Assembly (NCBI GenBank): GCA_037102815.1
Contig: BTPP01000005.1
Span: forward strand, 3,498,237 to 3,562,236
Direction: 5' to 3'
DNA length: 64,000 bases
From: Neurospora intermedia
Lineage: Eukaryota > Ascomycota > Sordariomycetes > Sordariales > Sordariaceae
The position numbers and the translations under genes are program-made. Each line of letters begins with the position of its first letter. Within the stretch, counting starts at the first letter, position 1. The notes under the pieces are model-generated. The model made no database searches and was not told the DNA's origin. It was given only the letters and a program-made list of their open reading frames with translations. Shown here piece after piece: positions 48,406-61,462 of this stretch.

Positions 48406-49509
48406 TCACCCTAGTGGCCGCATCAACGATTCTATCCTCACTCCTCCTCCCGGACCGGCGCCACCATATGTGCCGGAAGTTTTTCGGTCATTTGCATTTG
48501 CGGTCAGCTTCTTTACCGCCTTGTCTACTTCTTCTTCAACGTCCGAGAGAGTTCCAGTGAAGGTCCCAAGGTATTCTCCCCATGGTACCATGAAGGTGGT
48601 GGTACTCTCTCCGTTGTTGATGAATGGGTGGTATACTAGAGAAAAAAGATGCTTGTTAGTACTGGGGTGCTGTACTTTTGGTTGCATTTGGGATGGCGGG
48701 AGTGATGATGCGATGCTGAGCCAGGGAGGCAGGTTGGGTTGGCTTCTTGGTAGGGGTGGGCCTGGGTAGAGAATAGGTACCGGGAAGGAAGACACTCGGC
48801 CAGATACTGGATGTTTTTATTTAAGTATACTGCAAGCACAATTACAAACCAAATTTACACATAGAGTGTCTTAATAACAATGGTGTATAGAGACTCATAG
48901 TGACGATTTCTAAATTGGAGTTGAGTGTCCCCAACCCTTCTACCCACCATTTACCCCCACGCCCCCCAGCTTGCGCGCGCCAAGACCCATCCGCCCCCTG
49001 TAGCCCCTTCCTCGTCCAACGTTGAAAGCAACCATTATTCACATCTTCACATCTTCACATCATTTCCACTAGCACACACACGCACACCATATCACCACTC
49101 CCTTCATTCTGGGAACCAAAAACTCACCTTTCAAGATATCACCCAACATCCTCTCACACAACCTCACCACGTCCCCCTCCCACGCCAACCCGGGGTGTTT
49201 CTCCACCGTCTTCCACACAACCCTCACCCTCTTCCTGCGCTCTTCCAGCTGCTGCTTCGGCGCGCGCACAGAATCCCCGCCGAATCTTCTCTCCATGAAC
49301 CGGAGATCTTGATACAAGCTTTCAATCACTCGACAGACGCTTGACAAAAGACCAAGTAGGGCGCCTTGCTGCCGCGCTGTGTCGGTTGCTGTCGGTCTGG
49401 ATGTCCCTGAGGGAGCGGCGCGGAAGGGGGGCAGGAGGGGGAGAGGGGATGATGGTGGTTGGTTGAGAGTTGGGGAGTCGGGACGGGCTGGGCGGGCTGG
49501 GGAAGACAT
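48406..49509 (-). CDS. Hypothetical protein, 203 aa, two exons with a 492-nt intron
   Basis: Exon 1 49509-49128 starts at ATG (MSSPARPARPDSPTLNQ); exon 2 48635-48406 ends at TGA. The intron (49127-48636) begins GTGAGT and ends TACTAAC..TTTTTTCTCTAG, an almost ideal branch site and acceptor. Exon 1 ends in phase 1 and exon 2 continues in that phase to give ..MLGDILK-VYHPFINNGES... The N-terminus is Pro/Ser-rich; residues 45-125 are helical and charged (LGLLSSVCRVIESLYQDL; LEERRKRVRVVWKTVEKH); the C-terminal part has MVPWGEYLGTFTGTL and a helix DVEEEVDKAVKKL. No known domain was recognised; a subunit of a nuclear or cytosolic complex is possible but not shown. A cryptic acceptor within the intron could give other isoforms. 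Confidence 0.65.
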
Positions 49510-50340
49510 TGTTAACTTTAGTGACGGAGGAAAAGAAGAGGAAAGGAAAATATGGTGATAAAGAAGGGATGGAAGGGAGAGTGATGGAGTTTTGAGACGG
49601 TGATCGAAAAGGCTCATCAGGAACATCTTTATACCTCTGGATATAGTAACACTGGCGGGTTGATTGCAATGATGATGTTTGACTTTATCAGTCATCGTGG
49701 TGAGAGACTAAGAGTCATCCGTCAAGCCAAACTTCAAGTCTATCTATCGATTTCGTTGCGCAGCCAAACTGACATAACGGATGAGATCTAGGTAGGTATA
49801 GACAAGGAGAAGAGAAGCCGTGACTGTTTCAAAGCAACACGAAACAGTCATCTTTGTTGCACGGTCAGAATTCCAATAGGCAATGGCTTCCATAACCGAA
49901 AAAAAGCGTGCGCAGCGACATCGTCATGACCGGTGTATTCGAAGAATGCACCTTCCCAATGCTATCACGCATCTCGCCCACCTGAACATAATCGGTGAAA
50001 TATAGAATCATCCAGGGTTAATAGGTAGCGAGCTAAGATGAAAACCAGCCGTGGCCAGCCCCAAATTAAATACAGCATAAATAACACCCGAAGACCACCT
50101 ACCCCATCTCCCATCAAGCTCTCGAGTTCCCCTTACTCGCAACTCCTCCCCATCCATTCATTCACCCCTTTACAACTCCCCTAACCCAGTGATACCACTA
50201 CTGATTTATCGACCTACCGTAAACTGTACCCCTTTCAGCCTCAACCCATCCATGTCCATTCACTACCTATGCCCGTACGAAACAAAATAGATGAGCCCAG
50301 CCAACAGGTTATGTGAACCAGTCCGCTCCCACTCGTGAAC

Positions 50341-50367
<27 letters not shown>
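50341..50367 (+). repeat. 27-nt poly-T homopolymer
   Basis: Uninterrupted T run, followed by ACAAAAAAATACG. Confidence 0.9.
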
Positions 50368-50372
<5 letters not shown>

Positions 50373-50569
50373 AAAATACGAGCATACATACATAGGTACC
50401 CACAGGGAAGAACCATGATCCCGTCCCGCTCTTTTAACGATGAAGTAGGTGAGGGCCAGACTAGAAAAGTACCTTAACTTGAGGTTGGGGTTGGGGTGGG
50501 GTCGGTGACACGACTAGAGAATAAATGTAGGGTGTTGTACAAATGTTTCCTCTTAATTTCTTTCGTCTT

Positions 50570-50685
50570 TTCAACTTGTTTTTTTCTTCTTGTTCCTTTC
50601 TTCTTCTTTTTCTTCCTCTTCTTCTTTTTCTTCCTCTTCTTCTTCTTCTTCTTCTTCTTCTTCTTCTTCTTCTTCTTCATTCTTT
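50570..50685 (+). repeat. CTT/TTC microsatellite, polypyrimidine tract
   Basis: Almost pure C/T over more than 100 bp, with about 15 perfect TTC units at its right end. Confidence 0.9.
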
Positions 50686-51204
50686 TATATAGGGGAGGGC
50701 GGAAGTTCATATAGAGACATGAAGATTGAAAGCTTGAACTCAAGATTGGGTTCATCCCGACGGAAATAAGAGGCCTCTGTAACATGGTGCAGTTTCATGG
50801 CACTTCCCTTGCTTGATATCTTCACCTCTGTATGTATTATACGTGACCAAAGCACGCCTGAACAACATTGGTATTTTAACATACCCGTCTAACCCGGTAC
50901 GCCGTCATTCTCACTCTCCCCCCCGGTTTATCTAGTGGCGATCATGGTTCATCCAAGAATCATCATGGCATATCCAAATGCAAAGGCAACTCAACCATGT
51001 CCACATACTTTACATCTTTACAATGATAAACTGTCTTTTGCAACCTCTCTCTATAAAATGGAATGTGTAGACCCAAGCCAAAAAGATAACTTATCCCAAA
51101 AGAAAAACCACACGCGATACACACGCGTTGAACGTAATAAATGACCTCTTGATTTTTGCTGCCCCCCGCTCCTATCCGCAAACGTCCCACCGCTCAGAGA
51201 CAGC

Positions 51205-52977
51205 CTAAGCAGATTCCAGCGCCTTCAACTCCTCCTCTACTTGTTCCCTGATCACCTCCCTCACTGCCGTCCAGTCGTTAGCCACATCCTGGACGCGCTT
51301 CTCCTTCTGGTCCAGACCAACAAACTCCTGCGGTAGCACCTTGGCCTCAAAGTCGAACTCGGGCTGGTCCTGAAGCGCAAGGTTGACGGCGCCAGAGAAC
51401 TTGGCGGGGTGGGCTGTCGATAGGGAGATGTGAGGGATGTCGGCACCGGCGCGCTTGACCGATCTCCTGGCGGCCTCGACACCGACGGCGGTGTGGGGGT
51501 CCAGTACGTAGCCGACCTCCTGGTACAGGCTCTTGATGGTGTCGAGGGTCTCCTGGTCGGTCACACGCTCGCTCTCAAAGTTGCGGCGCGCGCTCTCAAG
51601 GACGTCCTTGTAGACGGGGCCGAAGCCGTCCTTCACCTTGAGATCCTTAAGCCAGGAGCTGACCTCCTGACCGGCCTGCTTCTTGTTCCACTCGTCATCC
51701 ATGCCGGCGCTGGAGGCGAACTCGTAGGCGAGATACCACAACAGGCGCTCAAAGTTGCTCGATACCAGGACGTCCATGGCAGGGCTCATGGTCTCCTTGA
51801 CTCCATCCTCATGCGCCTTGGCACCGTCTTCGGGAAGACCGCCCTCAGCCTTGGGGCCGCTGACGGGCTTCTTGGTGTAGCAGCCAGTCTTCCAGAAGCG
51901 GTCAAGACTGTCGTTCTCGTTGGTGGCGATGACAAGCTTGTCGACGGGAAGACCCATGCGGAAAGCGAAGTAGCCGGCGAGGATGTCGCCAAAGTTGCCC
52001 GAGGGAACGACGAAGCGGACCTTGTCGCCAATATTGAAGGACTCGGACTGGCGGGCCAGGGAGAAGTAGGAGTAGAAGTAGTACACGGTCTGGGCAAGGA
52101 TACGGGCCCAGTTGATGGAGTTAACGGCGCCGAGCTTGTGGGTAGCGTTGATTTCGGGGTCGGCGAAGAGGGACTTGAGGATGTCCTACAAGGGGTTAGA
52201 GAATGTAACGAAGGGTGTGGTGAGGCGGACTTACCTGGCAGTGGTCGAAGTTGCCGGTGATGGCGAGGTTGTGAACGTTGGCATCGAGCACAGTAGTCAT
52301 CTGAAGCTCCTGGATGGGGCTCACACGGCCCTTGGGGTGAAGCATGAAAACGGAAACATCCTTCTTGCCGCGCAGACCGTAGATGGCGGCGGAGCCAGTG
52401 TCACCGCTCGTCGCGCCAACAACAGTCAGGTGGTACCTGTCCCTTCCCTCCTTGCCCTCGTTCTTGCGCGTGAGGAAGTACTCGAAGAGGTTGCCGAGGA
52501 ACTGAAGGGCGACATCCTTGAAGGCAAAGGTCGGGCCGTGGAAGAGCTCGAGAAGATGTATGCTGTCCTGGAGGTGGACAAGGGGAGTAACCTCGGGGGT
52601 GCGGAAGGTAGCGTAGGAGCGGTTGATGATGTCTTTGAGGTCTTCGGCGGGGATCTCTGAGGGGGAAACGTAGAGGGAGATGATGTTGTAGGCGAGGTCG
52701 GTATAGGAGAGGTCCTTCCAGCTCTGCCATTCGGACTCGGGCACGACAGGCACCTCTTGGGGGATGTAGAGACCGCCGTCGGCGGCGAGACCCTTGAGGA
52801 CGACGTATTCGAAAGAGTGCTAAGGTCAGGTCAGCAGCTGGCGACCACATGTGAGGCGATCCAGAGAAAGAAACATACACCGCCGTCCTCACCGCGGGTG
52901 CTCAGATAGCGTTGGCAAGGGGTGTGAGTCTGATCCTGAGACTCAGTGGTGCCGTTGGTCGCGACGCCGTTGGACAT
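51205..52977 (-). CDS. thr4: Threonine synthase (THR4 type), 554 aa, three exons
   Basis: Exons 52977-52879, 52819-52235 and 52185-51205; introns of 59 and 49 nt with GTATGT and GTAAGT donors, all in phase 0. The enzyme converts O-phospho-L-homoserine to L-threonine, the last step of threonine synthesis, with pyridoxal phosphate. The N-terminal RYLSTRGEDGG..FEYVVLKGLAADGGLYIP is the usual opening of this family. The PLP lysine is in HGPTFAFKDVALQFLGN (about residue 134). TVVGATSGDTGSAAIYGL binds the phosphate, and the C-terminal half has FVVPSGNFGDILAGYFAF and YVLDPHTAVGV. Fungal homologues are about 510-550 aa, so length fits. Start chosen at the ATG followed by SNGVATNGTTES, the first in frame. 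Confidence 0.95.
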
Positions 52978-55900
52978 GGTGGGCAATTTGCTGGCGGTGT
53001 TGGGAGGGTGGTTTCGCAGTCGGACCTCGCTCGGGTTCCAATTGCTGTTGGGTTTGGGTTTGGGGTTTGGGGACTAGTTTGTCGAGGAAATGGAGGAATG
53101 GGGGAAGTGGAAGCTGAAATTGTTGACAGCGGCCCCAGTTTCAGAGTCTTTTGAGTGGCAGTCTCGTCGATCGGGCTGGGCAGTCAAGAAATGAATCACT
53201 TCCCGCCGAGCATCGGCCGCCGGGCCCGCCCTTTAAGGCGTGGCGTATGGCGATATGGCAGCAATTGGCGGGCAATTGCCTGTCAGCCCATTGTAAACAC
53301 CTAGCAAATGCGTGGTGGGCAAGTGGAAGCAAGCACGGACTGGAGGCGGGGCCGCTGAAAATTTTGCCCCGCATCCGTATCGGTTCCTTGGCTCATCCCT
53401 AGAAAGCCATCCCATCCCGGCCGTCATGAGACGAATTTGCAACTGCCCGCCGCCCCTGAGCCCCCTGTTGAGCCCATTTTATGGTAGGAGTGCTCAGAGG
53501 GTACCCGACCTCAGCCGCTAGGTACATAGGTAGGTCAGCGTCACGGGCGGTGCGGGGCAGTCGAGTGAGATACGGTATCGTGAATGTAAACATCAACCAT
53601 GCAAAAGGCATTTCCACTTAGTCTAGATGGAAGTCAGGGTTATCAATGGGCGCTTGCCTACCTAGGTACTGAGATAAAGAAAGAAGACTAGTGATACTAA
53701 TTCCAACGCCCGAAAATCCCAACGTTACCTAGCTCCATGATTGAAAGATTTAAAACGGGAATGACGCAGCAATACACAAAAACTTCGTCTTTGCTACTTA
53801 ATTGTTTTACAGGCCATTGGACATCATCACCAACTAGTTCCACCAAAGACGGTCATGTTTGCGGCGCGTGATATCCGCCTCGTCTGCATTGGTACCAATT
53901 GGGAGGCTCGGTTGGCGGATAGATATCTTGTTTGGGCTTGGTGAGGAGCCAGGCATCCCGGACGAGTTTAAAATGATCAGCACCAGGCTTCATTTCCATG
54001 TCCCGGTGGTGTCCCGACGGAAATGTGAATGTGACGTGTGCGGCTGGTCTGCATATGTCGCCGCATGTTGTTGAGTTTTGAAGTTGGGTTGGGCCGAGAA
54101 GGTCGGCGCCAGAATTATCTTTGCTGTTCGTCATTGCCCGACCAGCAGATATTTACCTGTAGTAGGTTGGTATCCGTCAAGATCAACGACGAGTGTAGTG
54201 TCTTGAGACTACGACAACGGCTAGTCTAGAGGTTGCGAGTCATGAGCGCGAGATCCTCATTGTCATATCCACACATGAGGCGAGAACAAGGTAATGTTTA
54301 TCGGTGGGGGATATTGGGTTGATATTAACTTTACAACGTAAAATACTGAACCCTGTAATGTTAGTTTAATGGTTTCTTTTTTCGCTTTGTTGCTCTTCGG
54401 ACCAGCTATAGTGTACTACATAGTTGAGGTTGATCCTGGGGAGGATATTGGATAATGCCGTGGGTAGTCAATGTCCAAAATATTGTTGGCGATTGGAAAG
54501 TTTTAGCTTATCGACAACTAAAACTCATCGATCGACACGTGGGATCGGGCATCCATAAAGGGTCCGGATCCCCCGTCGTGGGCCAAAGCGGGGAACGTGG
54601 AACTTTCCGTAGCATTAGACGCGTGCTGCCGTGTGACCCAGGGTGGACCCGTGACTGTTTTTGTGGCTTTGTGTTCAGAAGGATGGGAAAAAGAAGACAG
54701 GAGCTTGATGAAAACTGAAGTCGGAGATATCGCGCAATTACTTGGGAGTCTTCGTCTTGAATAACGAGCTTAGTGAAAACGAAGTTGGGAAAACTTGGCG
54801 CGGGATGAGGTTGAGAGGTTGACTCGTCTCGGGCCTTATCTTATCAACAGTCACACTCTGGGCAGGCACCCGGAGCATTCAGTCCAAAAGAGTGACACCT
54901 AGCGCCAACTTTGTCTGGGTATGCCGGCCTTTTTTGGGCATTGAACTCTTTCGAAATACCTAGAGGTACCATAGAGCATACCATCCCGTCTCGCAGTCGG
55001 CAGTGTCTCTATGACCGACTTGGGCCTGTCCAAATGCTTTACCTCTTGACAGCATGCTGCTGTCTGCTGAAGCTTCTTCGGATTTGAATCTTTGAGCATG
55101 TCCAGCATGAAAGCGATCGCGATCACCTCAGCATTGGACGACATGATGGTCTGCAATGACTCCCCACTGGCTCGCTCGACATGCAGGTGGTCGTCTAATC
55201 CTTCGGCGACGTTGGATTCCTACTGGTCCATCTCGACGTTGTGCCTGTGACATGGTCACCAAGGCGCATGCCTGCAACAGGCAGATAGAAAGGAGCCGCC
55301 CGAGCATGCCATTGGACGGCGCGGCGCGGGGTTCTGCACCTGGCCAACCACTGGAAGCGAGTGCCATCCCAACATGAGCTTTTGCATTTCATCATGGCTT
55401 CCTTTTCCCACCCGCTGCTCGCCGTCAATCATAGGTAATTACATACATACCGTCATGTAGGTATCGCATTGTTCATAAACACACGGGCTGGAATGCTCTT
55501 TTGTTTCACATTGAGGTGATTGGACCCTCTCCCCCCCCCCAATTGCTTGCACTTGCTTGCCTGCCCGCACTTGCACTCTGCACCATCAATCAGCCCAGCA
55601 TGAGAAACATACCTACCTACGTTCCGTCTCGAGGAATTGATTCCAATTGCACACACGACCGCAAGTCACCTAGTCATCAACATTGAGCAAAACAAATCAA
55701 ATCAACAACAATATCACGTGGGGAGCAAGGCAATTCACGCCTTGCCGATCTGGTCCCTGCTCGCTAGAGGTACCACGCTCCCTGGGATACCCTGGCGACG
55801 CCCCCATTTCCGCTGAGCGCCAACGCTCAATAAAGCAACCTTTCCCCGATGTCTGCCCCTTCGTGACGAGGACCCTTCCAGACTGTTGGGTGCGGAACAG

Positions 55901-56866
55901 GGCAGTGTGGGCGAAGTGGGCTCCGGGGAAAGCTTCCACTTTCAGCATCTTTTTTTTTGGAGTAAACTTGATCATCTCCAACATCATCGCCATCATCATC
56001 AACCATCGTCATCATCCATTTGAGAGCCCAAAGGCGGGAATGTGTTGTTGACACCAAACCATCCTCCCTCCATCCTGACACCCCACAATCACCTCACCAC
56101 ACACTCCAGCCAGCAGCTCAGTTCGGGTGTGAGCAACACGGATACACGACAGGACGAGGTGGTGACTTTCAACGCTCTCGTCCCACCCCTCGGAAGACAC
56201 CGGTCTCGAAGCAGTTAGCCTCATTAATAGCACACCACATTTCTCCATTCATAGTGCCGTCTCGAGCTCAGCAAAGCGCGACGTCTTATTCCTCTTTCCC
56301 CTCATCTCCAGTCTTGAGCCTGGTATTTACACCCATTCCCCTTTCTTTGTCTCGACGTCTCGGAGTGAACAACCTGACACAATCCACGCCATTGCCCTGA
56401 TCTTATCTGCCCTGTCTCAGCGCGAGCTGCCCTCCCACACCACTCAAGGCTGTTATTGTTATATAACAAGCAGGGATCTGCGATAAGCCTGTCACTCTTC
56501 CACTTCCACTTACGGCCTCGACCATCCCTCCTCCCTGCTCGGCCAGCCCAGCCCCGTCTCTCTTCATCTCCCCCAACACCACCTTACAACACACTACCCC
56601 TACCCGCTCCCCTCACTTTCTTGCTTGTTCCTCATCTCCAATTCGCCTGGGCATTCCATTGACAACCTCCTCCTGTGCTACACGAATCTCGACCACTTCA
56701 CCCTTTGGCGCCTCCCTTCCTTCTGTTTGCTTTGCTGTCGACATGTTCCTATGATTCCCTCTTCACCATCCGACCACCTCGATCCGTTGCAATTGCAATC
56801 GAATGACCCTACCTCCGCTAGCCCTATTAGTCTCGCATATATCATATCCACCATAACGCAGGAACA
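52978..56866. other. 3.9-kb intergenic region between threonine synthase and Pps1 genes
   Basis: Divergent promoters. TACCTAGGTA motifs are near 53518-53540, 53655-53672 and 55608-55620. The stretch 56040-56866 is C/T-rich and probably the long leader of the phosphatase gene, with short upstream frames. No gene is supported. Confidence 0.4.
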
Positions 56867-59106
56867 ATGGCGACGATTGCCCTTTCACCACCATTTGACA
56901 ACTATCGGTCCACCTCCACCATTGGCTCCGTTACCACCACCATCACCATAGAGCAGCCGCCCAGTCACCCGACGCCCGTCCCCAACAAACATATTCCCGT
57001 TTGCCCTCCAGGTACAGCTTCGCAGGACGACGCTGATACGCCGCCGCCTTCGCCCTGGCCCGTGACGAATGGCGCCGACGAGCACTCGTCCCCCCGCTCG
57101 TTTCTCTACCCGCCTCATCGTTTCCACCATGTCGACTCCGGCCATCTCTCGCTCTACAAGATCGACGCCGCCGACGTAGCTGCTGCCTTGGACTATCTTT
57201 CGAGGCAACCCTTGCCAGACCCCGCGCACGTCTTCCCATGGTATCATGGCCTCCACCCCCGGAACCAAGTGCAGCAGCACTTCTTTACCAGCCCCCGCAA
57301 GTGGCGTGCGCAGAAAAAGACCCCTTCTTGCCTTCGTGGAATCACCCTTGTCAAGGCCGATGGCGACCTCAACTTCTCTCGCCTCAAGGGTGCAATTGCT
57401 CCTCACGAGTTCCTTCACTCAAGCAGCGCCGAGTTTATCGATGTTGACCCAGAGGAAGGCTTTTCCGTCCGCAACTTCCAGATTCAAGCCGCCAAGGCCG
57501 CCATGACGAGCGATATCATTGTCTATGGCGATAACGAAGCGGTCGTTCGCAAGCTGGGCTGGGACATAGCTTCGGCCCAGCAAAAGTGGCGCTACAAGCA
57601 TGAGCTACAGGGTCATTGGGTTCCCGAGTACAACACCTTTATCTGCCTCAGTCCATTCGACGAGTTTGAACAGAACCATCGTGAGATTGTGGCAGTCGAT
57701 TCGACAGGTAATCTGACGGGAAATGTACTGGACTTTGTCAATCAAGAAAGACTTGAAATGTATCTCATGACCCAGGCTTCGGAAATTGCACCCAACGTAT
57801 GGATGGGTCCTACTCCCGATCCCATCATCGAAGAGGACAATGGCTATCATATTCAGCTCGAGTGCAGCGACATGGGAAGGGCCAACACCTGCGCAGCTTT
57901 TCTACAAGCTCTTGCTGAGGACGGGCTGGGCGACGTACCAGAACCGGTTCACTTTGACTTTCCTTCCTCAGGAAGCTTCCTAGTTCCCAACTATTCCCAT
58001 GCGGATGCAGACGCTCTTCTGGACACTTGCAAATGGCTTTGGCATCTTTCACATGGGACTAGGCCAGAGAAATCTTCTGATACTGGTAGAGACAAGTCTT
58101 GGCCACCATTAAGCCCACGAAAGATTCTCATTCACTGCGCAGATGGTTATACAGAATCCACAGTCTTGGCCATTGCATACTACAGTTATAGCACCGGCCT
58201 ACCTATCCCCGAAGCCTGGTTAAAGCTGCACACGATTATGAAACGCAACTTCTTCGCATACCCCTCCGACGTGAACTTCCTAGCGACAATCGCTCCCCGA
58301 CTCCTACAAGAATCACCCATCGGATCCAACCGAAGCCTCGCACAAGTTACGGAGCTCGTCAGAAACGAACCGAAGTGGTGGACAGGTTTTGACGGGTCAC
58401 TACCCAGCAGGATCCTTGATTATATGTACCTCGGCAACCTTACCCACGCAAACAATCCAGATCTGCTTAGGGCCATGGGCATCGGCCAAATTCTGAGTGT
58501 GGGTGAGATGCCCATGTGGCGAGACGGGGAGTTGCAGGAATGGGGGGAGGAGAACACGTGTATGGTGCGAAGAGTGCAAGATAACGGGATTGATCCGTTG
58601 ACAGATGAGTTTGAGCGTTGCTTGGAGTTCATTGGTACGTTGATTCTTGATTCAACCTCCTTCATATTCTCCCACCCTATGATTTCCCATATTCCTTTCC
58701 CCACATCACAGAATCACTGACAAAACTTTCCGCAGACCGTGGCCGCCGCCTCGGAACCGCAACCCTAGTCCACTGTCGTGTTGGTGTGTCTCGTTCTGCC
58801 ACCATCTGCATCGCCGAGGTGATGCGTTCCATGGGAATGTCCTTCCCCCGCGCATACTGCTTTGTCCGCGCTCGGCGGCTCAATGTCATCATCCAGCCTC
58901 ACCTCAGGTTTGCCTACGAGCTGCTCAAGTGGGAGGAGTTCCTTCGCTCAAACCAAGAGACCAAGGATCACGGCAACTACACCCTGACGGCCGATGGCAA
59001 GGAGGATAACGAGTCGTCTTCCGAAGGCCAAGGCATCATGCGGGAGCTTGAGTGGGGGGAAATTGCGAGAGAGGTTGCCTTGATGAACAAGCCATACTCG
59101 AGATAG
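56867..59106 (+). CDS. pps1: Pps1-type dual-specificity protein phosphatase, 712 aa, two exons
   Basis: Exons 56867-58634 and 58736-59106; the intron is 101 nt and joins in phase 1. The active-site loop HCRVGVSRSA (Cys603, Arg609) is the canonical HCX5R of DSP/PTP enzymes and lies in exon 2, directly after the intron. An upstream pseudo-active site HCADGYTES (Cys424) keeps the Cys but has Glu in place of the Arg, so it should be inactive; this double-domain layout is that of yeast Pps1. Between them lies ILDYMYLGNLTHANNPDLL, a DSP substrate-loop signature. The N-terminus is Pro/Thr-rich. Yeast Pps1 is linked to S-phase/checkpoint control; transfer of that role to this gene is inference. Confidence 0.92.
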
Positions 59107-61037
59107 AGTGTGGTGTAACGCTCGATTTAGCAGTGGCCGTACGGGAGATGTTGAACGATGCTTTTCATCCAGGGCAGTTCACTGTTGCGAGGCGTGGTCT
59201 TAGCAGTCGCTTTACCAACCCTCGTTCACACTGCCGACAGTGTTGCGATCCAGCAGATGCATATGGCAGGTTGCCCGAGTTCTGCTCGAAAGAGCAAAAT
59301 TGTCTCTGAAGGCGTGAGACGACGCATAGGACGGCACTCAGGCGTGTTCGCCGGCACTGATGCTTCAATCTTCAAGGCCAGACACCCTGCAAAAGGTGCG
59401 GATGCCTCAGGACACGTGCCTTTTGTTCAAAGAGCGACATGGAAAGCCGGAAGTTACATGGCCCATTTGAAGGTTGCGCTTGACTGAGCCGTTCTCGACT
59501 AGTATCAGTTCGCTTCTATTTTTCATCGTCGCAGATTTAGGACTTTGCTGTTTATTTTATCAGCCACATTCATCCGTCGCGGCTAGCTTTTTCTTCTTTT
59601 TCCTTCTTTCTTTTTTTGGTTTCTTCTTTCTTTTTGGTTACCTTGTCCCTGTATTATGATTTCTATTCTTCTTCATCATCACCTTCTTGGAATTCCTTTT
59701 TGATCTTATGCTTTCCGCGGCTGGAAGAAAATGCCGGGAGAACAGGATACACATTTTGGCTTGAAGGGCTGGGATTGGATTATTCAAGGATGTGTGCATA
59801 CCCCGTTGAAAAGATGCGATGAAACGAAAGGAGAAGAATGGGATTGGAATGAGAGTTGAAAGAACGGGGGAGGCTTGCAAGATGGCGTCGGGCCTAAACA
59901 CCCGTCGATCTTGTCTGATCACCAAAAGTCTTGCCAGAACCGGAGAAGTCTCCGTCTAGCTTTTGGCCCTTCCGCTGTGACTCAACAGAAGAGATGTTTT
60001 TGATACCCTACACACAATATCACTTGCTTTTACTCGTGCTTGCGTTACCTATGTCGCGAGTTCTGTCTTGTTTATTCCCGCTCACTTCTGCTGTGGGTTG
60101 TGAATTTGCTTCATGTTTGTCATTGCTGCGCGGGACTTATCAATCCCTAAGCGTTGAGTTATGTTGAGCGTTGAGACATCTCTAAGCGTCAAGATGGGCC
60201 GACGTAGCGTAGTGCCAAGCTCCCGGGCCGCTGCAAGACCCTGAGGCCTGGCTGGATAAGTGTAAAAACTTCCATTTGGAGAGGGTACCATGACGAATAA
60301 AGGAGGGTGGAGGAGAAGAAGAAGAAGACGGAGGATCCCGAGAGAGAAGGTGTGAGACGGAAGCGGGGTTTACCAAAATGAACGTTGATGTTTTCCTCCG
60401 AGACTCAAACGCTTTCTCGGTTTTCCCCCATCGTGACCACAAATGCACATTGAATCAAAGGCGTACTCGAGTTAACTTAGGATTAGCGCAGCCATCGGTT
60501 ACAGGTTGTTTTCTTTTCCTTGGCGGCCTCACATTAGCTTAAGTATTCATCAGGTCCATCATATTGTTCCTCAGGTAACCTTCTCTCCTTCAATGCTAAT
60601 TTCCATCAACTCTGCTTTCTCCTTGCGTCCTTCCGCCTCTTTCGGTTCCTCACAACCATGATCGTTGTCCTTCTCTCCGCAACCAAAGGCGGTGACATTC
60701 CGTCGACATCCTGACCAACATCTTGGCGCCCCCTATCCAACAATATCACCACCAAATCGATATCCCCTTTCAAGATTTCACCAGATGTAGTACAGAGTTC
60801 TTCTTTGAGATCTCAGAACCATGGTATCGCCTGAGAAGAGACTCGATTGAGAGACACCTGTCTAGCATTGTGGTGTCACCGGTTATAGAGTTATACATCA
60901 ATGCGGTTAGTTCGGACGTCGTAAGAGGGAAAAAAAAAAAAGGTCTGCCATCGGACCTTGTTTTAGTGTTTAGATACAGGATACTTGGGACGTGTCGTCA
61001 CAAGCAACCCGGGAAGAAGCACTGCATTCAGAGTGAT

Positions 61038-61085
61038 TAGGTAGGTCGGTAGGCTAGATAGGTAGGTAGATAGGTGGTAGGTAGA
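61038..61085 (+). repeat. TAGG-type tetranucleotide repeat
   Basis: Imperfect run of TAGGTAGG/GGTAGATAGG units. Confidence 0.8.
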
Positions 61086-61427
61086 CCCAGGACTGGCTGG
61101 TTGGTTGGCGCTTGCTTGCTCAGGTCCAGTCAAAGGTCATTGTAGATAAAGTAAAGAAAGTTGGTGGAAGATAGGGTAGGGTTTGATGCGACTTTTTGCG
61201 GAATGATTTCTCCCCTTCGGCGATTCCCTATCTTTATTGTTTCTGGTTCTTTGGTTGATCTAGCTTACGCTCCAGATTTGTGGGCAATCCTATTGCTCCC
61301 CCCTCAAATCTCAAAAGACGTAGGATTTGCGACCCCGTGATGAATTTCTCGCCAGCCTTTTTTGTGAAATGAAACCAGTCAGTATGGCCAGTGTAGGCCA
61401 GAAGATAAAGGGAACTGCAGGAGTTAA

Positions 61428-61461
<34 letters not shown>
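61428..61461 (+). repeat. 34-nt poly-G homopolymer
   Basis: An uninterrupted G run between AGTTAA and TCCCAT. Long pure G runs are rare and can form G-quadruplexes. The exact length may be affected by sequencing. Confidence 0.9.

Positions 61462-61462
<1 letters not shown>

Larger units (their letters stand above)
49510..51204. other. Intergenic with homopolymer and CTT repeat
   Basis: Holds a T27 run (50341-50367) and a pyrimidine CTT/TTC tract (50570-50685). No gene is supported; long frames across the CTT tract are low-complexity (Lys or Phe runs). Confidence 0.5.

Noticed and set aside
50474-50785. Lys-rich minus-strand frame
   Set aside because: Translation of the CTT microsatellite; low complexity.
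51430-52260. 276-codon frame on the plus strand
   Set aside because: Antisense shadow of threonine synthase.
60723-61040. 105-codon plus-strand frame
   Set aside because: Begins at TTG rather than ATG and includes an AAAAAAAAAA-coded Lys run.
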